Positions 56,877 through 64,000 of a stretch of DNA of 64,000 bases are shown in pieces. The DNA comes from Orobanche coerulescens (lineage: Eukaryota > Streptophyta > Magnoliopsida > Lamiales > Orobanchaceae): NCBI GenBank assembly GCA_033398695.1, contig CM065811.1, positions 110,345,501 to 110,409,500 on the forward strand. Direction: 5' to 3'. Under the pieces are notes generated by a model. The model saw nothing but the letters and a program-made list of their open reading frames with translations, was not told the origin of the DNA and did not search any database. Positions within the stretch are counted from its first letter, which is position 1. The number at the start of each line of letters is the position of its first letter. Position numbers and translations under genes: made by a program.

Positions 56877-59800
56877 TATAACACCCCCAAAACCAAACGG
56901 GAATATTACAGCGCCGTGGGCCCCACATTGGAACCCACAAGGCTAAAATCATTTTCGCAAACATTTAAAAATGCCAGAAGGCCCTTTGAAGGTACACACA
57001 CACACGCAGCGGATAAAAACACAGTTCAAAGAATACCGAAAGCCATTTTGAAATATACCACGCAGCGGATAAAAACATAATTAAATACATTTGCAGTGGA
57101 ATTACAAAAACCAGAAAGAACACTCGAATGACAACAACCACGCCATAGCCAGTATCACCGGAAAGCTCATCCCTTCACGACCGCTACTAGCTCGAACTCC
57201 GAGTACCTAAAAGATAAAGCCCACGACGGGGTCAGCCATAATACTCAACAATGATAACGATCACATCACAAAAACAATTACATATCAATGTAATCTACAG
57301 AGTAAGAAAACTCCCCATGTAATCTTACCGAAGTAACTTTACCAACATGTCACAACCATAACAATCAATTCTTACCATATCCCACGCCTCGTGTCCTTAA
57401 GTAATGAACGAATTCAAATGTAATCACCTGTACTGTATCTGAAACACTACCATAATTCCAAACATAAACATATCTCGAGTATAGAGTAATCTGGCCAAGT
57501 TCAATTCTGCTGGCTGGGTCGCACAATCGGATCCCAATCTTGATAAAACCGATATCACATCGCACACCAGTAATCCAACTGTTCCGAGATAATAGCAAGT
57601 CCCGAATATCAATGCAAAACATGAATGTTGACACAATCAATAATGATAAACAATTAATGCATCACAATGGAAATATCAATGACATGATATTTCCACTCAA
57701 GATCGACAAAGAGTCAACCAAGAAAGAGAATACCATGATGTGGTAACTCCAACAAGATCAATGAAGAATCAATAACCGAGAATACCGACAATACGGCAAA
57801 TCCCAACAAGATCAATAAAAGTTCGACAACCGAGAATACCAATGACACGGTAAGGATCAACAGAGAATCAATAACCGAGAATACCGACGACACGGTAAGG
57901 ATTAATGAAGAATCAATAACAAGATCAAAAGAGTCGACGAGTAAAAATACCAACGGTACGATAAACTCCAATAAGATCAATAAAGGGTCAACAACTGAGA
58001 ATACTGACGATACAGTAAACTCTAGCAAGATCAATAAGGACCAACAACCAAGAATACCAACGATATGGTAAACTCCAACAAGAGCAATAAGGAATCGACA
58101 ACCGAGAATCCCGACGACACGGTAAACTCCAATAACATCAATCAATGACTAATTACTACGAATACCAATGGTGAGACAACTCCCAAACGGAATCAATAAG
58201 GATCAATAACGAACGAGATTACCAATGACAGGGTGAACCCCAAACGAGATTTATAAAGGATCGATATCAATGAGTTGACCATCGATATGGTAACTCCGAA
58301 CGAGATTAATAAAGGTTCAATGGCGATAGTTATACGTGAGAATAAAATCGTTAACCATATACAAATCATATATACGGGATTTCAAAGACAACCCGAATAT
58401 CGAACAGATCCAATTATACATGGACTATGAATGACCAATCAATAAGACTCAAGATGGATGTCACGATACGCTCGATCCGGACATGTGTCCGTGTACAAGC
58501 CAACAACGGGTATTGATTAGGTACCCGTCTGGTCTCGTACCTAATCAGCCTCACGAAGTACGTCTCGTGTGCACGGTTCAATATGAGTTCGAAACCAACA
58601 CATGCTACATGTGCCCGTCCCGAAAATCCTACACATGAGCGATCAGAACGTATCTGACTCCAGATATGCCACGATACAACATGATAACAAATCTCGAAGA
58701 AACGCATATCCATCAAGGATCAAAAGACTTCCCAAAAGAGCAACAGTAACTCGATCATGAAAGACCGACACGACCACAATGTCGTATTTCCATCAGACAA
58801 CAGTCCACATCATGCTCAACAATGCATATAATATTAACACATAAACCCCAAGGCAGTAACCAAGGGTCACGGAAGCATCTCACACGAATACCCCGGAACA
58901 TAGGTGCCATATAGGTCTTATCCCCTAACATAGTTCATGAAATCACAAAATACCCCAAGGTCGCAACCAAGGGTCACGAAAGTATCCACACAAGAATACC
59001 CCGGAACATAGGTGCCATATAGGTCTTATCCCCTAACACATCGGCCCAACAGATCACAGCTCAAAGGAAGAGCACATTACAAAACGTAACAAACAATGGT
59101 GCACACTCACCGCATGAGATATCAACACACACATGCAATAATGCAACATGATGATTATCATAATCTAACAATATTAATTTACCTCAAGCTGGAGACGCCA
59201 ACCTTTCCACGATCAACCGCCCTGAACGAATACACGGTTTATCCGACAATCCAAAATGAAGTACAGTCCATAACTAATACCAAACCACCATCCCGCAACA
59301 TTGACATGATAACTAACCTTGATATCCAACTTCTCATGCAATAGACCAAATTATAATTCACGTTCCCATTTCCACTAGACATCCTTAAAATCATATACAT
59401 TATGATTTATCTTAGTCCAAAATACCATACATACCACCATTCCGACAATTCATATATTCCATAATACCATTGCTATATGAATCATAAATGAAATGAAAAT
59501 GAAATCATTTATTAACATTATGAACTGAGCAAGCATAACTTGCCTTGATACCAATTCGACGAAGCCGCTATCAATCCCGCCGTCTTCATCTACAATCTCC
59601 TCAGCCCCGACCAAGATGATTCATGCAATCTCCAACCTCAACCGCATCGCAACGGTTAACATCAACGATCACTAACGCAACCTAATGCAATAATCAATTA
59701 ACGATACATTCAATAACAATCAACAACCAAAATGACCAACTAATCAAACTCGATGGTTCAACGATATCTCGATCATACGAAACCAACCCATATCAACTCT

Positions 59801-61405
59801 TAACAATACGGACACAAGCCGAAATTCAGTGTTCAATAGTCCTAACGACGTCTTCAACATATATACTTCACATAACATCATCAATCGTAACAAACTACCA
59901 AGAACATCGAGAATACTACGATTCCATAATCATAACAACATAATCGAATCATTTGATCACCAATTCATTATCTTCCCTTAACAAAATTCTCGTAAATAGC
60001 AAGAATCATCACAACAATATCAATTCAACCATCATTCATACGAAAACGTGTAGAATTTTCCAAGTTCTACTCATTGAGGCATTTCATCGAACACTTTGAA
60101 GGCATAATCCAATTTAATCGATTATTCAAAGAAATACTCGAATTTGTTCCACAAAACTTCAAGAGTATTGAATGATTACGAGTATACAACCAAGTTCTAT
60201 CAATAATCTGAATCAAAACGAAGCAAATCGGCCAAAACACCAAGAAACCTCAAGAACATCCAAAAACCAAAAGTTCATGTGTTCTTACCTTCGATCCGGG
60301 TGGAGGATGATGTTAATCCATAATTTCAACTTCAAAAACATGTTGTTATAAGTTGATTATACTCAAAACCACCATCTTTGCTGAAGAAATCGCGGAAGAA
60401 ACGAAGAAAAGTGAAAAATGGCAAGGATGACTCGGTCCAGGCCTTATATAGGCCGGGACCTGCTGGCACCTTACGTACGTAACCGGAGGTCATTACGTAC
60501 GTAGCCGACCGCGGCCTAACCTTCTGTCCAGTCTGGTTGACACCCTTACGTACGTAACCGGCAGCTGGCTTACGTACGTTACTGGCCCTTACGGCCGTAA
60601 CCAGCCACTGCCTTACGTACGTAATCGACCAGTCCTAGCCATCCCTGCGAGTCACTGCCGACCGTGATCAGCCATCCATGCGAGTCGCTGCCGACCATGC
60701 TCGGCCATCCCTGCGAGTCACTGCCGACCATACTCGGCCACTACAGGTCCTCTCGGCCACGACTCGGCCAGCCGCCCCGTAACGTACGTAACATTTATTC
60801 CGTTGCATACGTAATATGTATGTTGACTTGCTACAGTATTATACTCGTATTACGTACGTAATACACCCTGTATAACGTACGTAACTCCATCCGTTGACTC
60901 ACCTGTCCACATCCACGACGAAAGCTGCCGACACCGGGCCCCACTATCCGATTACTCTTGTTACGTACGTAATACCTTATGCATAAAACACGTACCACTT
61001 AGCGTACGTTATCTCAAAGTCTTAACGTACGTTAACAGATCCATACTTAGCCATTTCCAGCAATTCCTGTCCAACGGCTCGACATAACAAATACGAACAT
61101 ACGACATACTGAACACATATATGAAATCCCCGAAATATTCTCATACAGTACGTCTGATGCACGATATCCTCAATTCCAACTGTCGACCAAGTACGGCAAT
61201 CATAAAAATACTCATACAGTATATCCGACATCGAAAACATACCAAGCATGTAATATCCTAGAATCAAAATAACCTCGATAGACATACTGGCACGACTGTC
61301 ACGGTTTCCAAAATTATCCACTCATATTGTGTCGGTCCCACTCTGTACAGTACATTCCAGATAAAATAATGCAAAAAATTCATAGTGAAATTCTAAGATA
61401 TTACA
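56877..61405 (-). repeat. Gypsy D 5' LTR
   Basis: 4529 bp, the partner of 51586-56122, carrying the same tandem arrays. The TTACGTACGTAA palindromes lie at about 60468-61035 and the TATA box near 60442-60454. It ends GATATTACA next to CAGAC. Confidence 0.92.
60468..61035. repeat. TTACGTACGTAA palindrome array in the gypsy D 5' LTR
   Basis: Here more copies are perfect (TTACGTACGTAACC at several places) than in the 3' LTR. The intervening 33-bp GAGTCACTGCCGACC units are also present. Confidence 0.9.
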
Positions 61406-61410
61406 CAGAC

Positions 61411-61976
61411 TTCAGGCCGTAGCGTGCGCTACGCCGGTTTCTGCCGCGCCTGTCCGGCGGTGTCGACACTAAGCCGATGCACTGCACTGTCCGGCCACTG
61501 CCCAGCCGCCACGACCCGACGACTCGATTACCGAAAATGCACGAAATAACATGATTCGAAAAGAAATAACATGAAACAATTAATCACACGCGACCAAGAA
61601 AAAGGGTCAAGACAACAATTACGAATGCGGATACCCACAACTTTTAGGAAATTACAAAATGGACCAAAACGCCCGAAAATCACCATACGTGCTCGAATAA
61701 CCAAACCGAAGTTCACAACACATATAACAAAGTTAAATGGACTTACGGGAAACTCGAAACAGCAGTTTCTAACGAGATTCGCAAGAATCGAACTCAAGTG
61801 CGGAAAAGTCGCCAAAAAGTATGGAACTCAACAAAACGGCACCGAAACGAACTCGGCTGACAAAAAGTGCAGAATTAATCATTCTCAGAATGACGAAACG
61901 GTCCCAATCGAGTCGTCAAAACGGACTTTGGCCGAAAAAAAAGAAATTACCGGAAATCGAAATTACGGGTATTACA
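61411..61976 (-). repeat. Gypsy C 5' LTR, second part
   Basis: This continues the LTR beyond gypsy D, corresponding to 46078-46668 of the 3' LTR. It ends in GTATTACA followed by AATAT (61977-61981). Confidence 0.9.
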
Positions 61977-61981
61977 AATAT

Positions 61982-62216
61982 AATCTAAGAGTTATATATG
62001 ATGTAATCGATAAAGAGTTATCCATCTAAAGTAGCTCAATTCTAGGTTTCATGCCAAAGCTAAGTTAAGAATTGTGCAAAATGGGGTCTTAGCCGACTAA
62101 ACTTACAAATGTTGTAAATTTGAGGGTATTTTGTTTTAGTGGGAGTATTTTTCGAGAAATAAAATGTGACTAAATACTCTGCATATTGAATTTTATATAT
62201 AATATAATGACATCAA
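61982..62216 (+). other. Copia F leader, last part
   Basis: Continuation of 43388-43719 after removal of gypsy C. AT-rich and non-coding, ending at the gag Met. Confidence 0.65.
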
Positions 62217-63333
62217 ACAACACATCCACCATTTCACTGCGATTTGTCCTTGAGAAGGAAAAGCTAAAAAAATGGTAGTAACAATCTTGATTGGATCCAG
62301 AGATTGAAAATAGTTCTCAAAATAAAGTTGTATGTTCTTGAGGAAGAAATTCCCGATGATCCCACTGACAATGCTAACAAAGCAACAAAAGAAAAATAGA
62401 AGAAACATTGTGATGATTCCATTGATGTTGTCCTATGTTGGCTACCATTTGTCCAAAACTTCAGAAGAGTCTGGAAGAAATGGAAGACTATGAGCTTAAT
62501 GCTCAGCTCAAAAAAACTTTCTCAAAGCATGTTAGGCAAGAAAGGTATGAGACCTTTCAAGCCTTGTATGCTTGCAATATTGTTGAGAGGACATCTGTCA
62601 GCGCTCATGTACTCAAGATGAAAGGATATATTGATTATCTTGATTATCCATTATCTAAGGAGCACTCCACAGATGCAATCCTAAACTCATTGCCCGATAG
62701 TTTCGGTCAGTTTATTATGAACTATAATATGAATGAGATGGAGAAGTCCATTGCTGAGCTGCATGAGATGCTTAAAACGGCTGAGCAGAATATTAAGAAG
62801 AAACCAAGCCACGTGTTGATGGTCAGCAAAGGGAAGTCTTTCAAGAAAAAAGATAAGGGAAAAGGTAAGGCAAAAGTTGCCAAAGCCAAAGACCCGACTA
62901 AGCCTGTTTTTAAGGCTAAAGCTCCCAAAGATGGAAATTGCCATCATTGCAATAAACCAGGACATGAGAAAAGAAATTGCAAGGTTTACTTGGAAGATCT
63001 AAAGCAAACCGAGGGTAGTGAGACTGCCACTGGCATATTTGTTATAGAAGTTAACTTATGTACTTCTAACTCTTGGGTATTGGACACCGAATGTGGATCT
63101 CACATTTGTACAAATTTGCAGGGGTTGAGAAGCAATCGAGAATTGAAGAAAGGGGAAGTAGATCTAAGAGTTGCCAATGGATCAAGATTTGCTGAACTAG
63201 CTGTTGGAACTTATGATCTAATTTTACCCGATGGAATTTTGTTAGTTTTGAAAAATTGCTATTATGATCCTGCTGTGAATAGGAATATAATTTCAGTTTC
63301 TACATTCGATTGTGAAGGTTACAATTTTCTTAT
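62217..63333 (+). pseudogene. Copia F gag and start of protease (truncated)
   Basis: The reading begins MTSNNTSTISLRFVLEKEKL at 62217 and runs through LYVLEEEIPDDPTDNANKA to a stop near 62398, with frame changes. It then proceeds in the long frame 62435-63397: MLATICPKLQKSLEEMEDYE, VLKMKGYIDYLDYP, AILNSLPDSFGQFIMNYNMN and ELHEMLKTAEQNIKKKPSHV. A zinc knuckle follows (CHHCNKPGHEKRNC, intact CCHC), then the protease start WVLDTECGSHIC. There the usual D-T/S-G triad reads D-T-E, so catalysis should fail. Copia similarity stops near 63333 and the last ~20 codons come from the inserted repeat. Confidence 0.88.
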
Positions 63334-64000
63334 TACGTACGACTATTATGTACGCTATGCATGGTTGCTAACGTACGTAATGAGTATCCTGTTTTGAGGC
63401 AGTAGCCTCTAGAGGATCGTTACGTACGTAACACTTGTGTGTTAGCATACGTAATGGTTCTTTTGTACGTTATACTTGGGGGATAACGGCCGTAATGAAC
63501 TGTGCAAATTGTAAAGATATGCTTCGTCTTTCATTTCCTCACGATCCAATTTCGATTTCTTTCTCTATAATCATCCATCTGCATTCCTTAGCGTATTCCA
63601 GCTTCTTCCAACATGTTTTGGAGCTTCATAACTTGGATTGAAGCTTAGGAACTTGGAGTTTGGAGTGGTTCTTGATGGTTTGGGGTTTTTCTTCACTTCT
63701 TCAAGAGATATGTCATTAATCTAGTGTTGAACTCGAGATTATGATGTTGTTATTGTTGGTTACTTCGTGTTTTGATGATTTATTGGAGGATGGTATGGTT
63801 CTTCATAGTTTTGATGTCATTTTGATGAAGAACATAATGATATAGGTTGAGTTTGATTGTGTTCTAGATGTTTTAAGAATACTTGGAGGTTATAATCATG
63901 TCTAGGAAGAGTTATGTTAAGATATTTAGATGATTAACATAACCTTGAGATGATTATTGTTGTTGGTTGTGTTCTTGAGATATGATAACCATTTTAGTAA
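63334..64000 (+). mobile_element. Truncated LTR-like sequence related to the gypsy D promoter region
   Basis: It starts inside a set of TTACGTACGTAA-type sites (63332-63505: ATTACGTACG, CTAACGTACGTAATG, GTTACGTACGTAAC, GATAACGGCCGTAATG). Leader-like CT-rich sequence follows (CTTCGTCTTTCATTTCC) and then AT-rich sequence to the window end. The layout equals the palindromes-then-leader order of the gypsy LTRs in plus orientation. No TG start is visible at the join, so it is truncated. I see no coding region. Confidence 0.5.

Larger units (their letters stand above)
51586..61405 (-). mobile_element. Gypsy D: LTR element with ~4.5-kb LTRs and a ~0.4-kb internal region
   Basis: It is flanked by CAGAC duplications (51581-51585 and 61406-61410) inside the gypsy C palindrome array. 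Its 3' LTR is 51586-56122. The internal region is 56123-56514, with a purine-rich tract (minus AAGTGGTAGTATA) and a primer site (minus TGGTATCGGAGC, 56498-56509). The 5' LTR is 56877-61405, preceded by an extra copy of the LTR end (56515-56876). No gag, pol or other recognisable ORF is present. The LTR pair is very similar by eye, so insertion was recent. It is non-autonomous. Confidence 0.9.
43720..61976 (-). mobile_element. Gypsy C: LARD-like non-autonomous gypsy-type element, split by gypsy D
   Basis: Ends are TGTAACACCC (43720) and GGGTATTACA (61976), with AATAT at 43715-43719 and 61977-61981. The 3' LTR is 43720-46668. The internal domain is 46669-49003, with a polypurine tract at one end and a primer site at the other. 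The 5' LTR is 49004-51585 plus 61411-61976. The internal domain has no gag or pol. The LTR ends, polypurine-tract hairpin and palindrome array are shared with gypsy A and B, so it is probably mobilised by gypsy proteins in trans. Confidence 0.9.

Overview
The window is repeat DNA from a plant nuclear genome, almost certainly an angiosperm with a large, transposon-rich genome. I found no host protein-coding gene and no tRNA gene. Nearly every base can be placed in LTR retrotransposons (Ty1/copia and Ty3/gypsy), a LINE, a pogo/Tigger-like DNA transposon remnant, or a rearranged piece of ribosomal DNA. The species cannot be fixed from the sequence. Element names below (copia-1, gypsy A to D, copia E and F, LTR H and I) are my own labels.

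Region by region. (1) 1-13901: a LINE on the minus strand is split by a nearly 12-kb copia element, copia-1 (1563-13539, minus strand, SIRE/Maximus-like, 5-bp target duplication TCAAC). Copia-1 has wrecked pol but an intact 833-codon extra ORF downstream of pol. (2) 13902-16975: the first 56 nt of 18S rRNA abut the 5' end of the LINE. Behind them lie external transcribed spacer/IGS-like sequence, ~81-bp and ~234-bp tandem subrepeats, and a ~0.9-kb-arm inverted repeat centred near 16073. (3) 16986-33578: a minus-strand gypsy element (gypsy A), truncated in its 3' LTR, split by a complete plus-strand gypsy (gypsy B, 20514-29690, target duplication TCGAT). (4) 33579-40473: the 5' half of a minus-strand copia (copia E), then two truncated LTRs (H and I). 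(5) 40474-63333: a plus-strand copia (copia F) whose leader carries a pogo-like remnant and is split by an 18-kb insertion. That insertion is gypsy C (43720-61976, target duplication AATAT), a coding-free LARD-like element whose 5' LTR is itself split by gypsy D (51586-61405, target duplication CAGAC). Gypsy D has two ~4.5-kb LTRs around an internal region of only ~0.4 kb. (6) 63334-64000: part of another LTR-like element that truncates copia F.

How it fits together: the target duplications give a clear order of insertion (D into C into F; B into A into E; copia-1 into the LINE, and the LINE probably into 18S rDNA). All autonomous-type elements carry frameshifts or stops.

The most unusual signal is shared promoter architecture. 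Gypsy A, B and C carry arrays of a 12-bp palindrome, TAGCGNNCGCTA, repeated roughly every 19-24 bp just upstream of the TATA box. Gypsy D has the same arrangement with a different core, TTACGTACGTAA. Other conserved inverted-repeat sites lie near the polypurine tract and about 230 bp from the LTR end.
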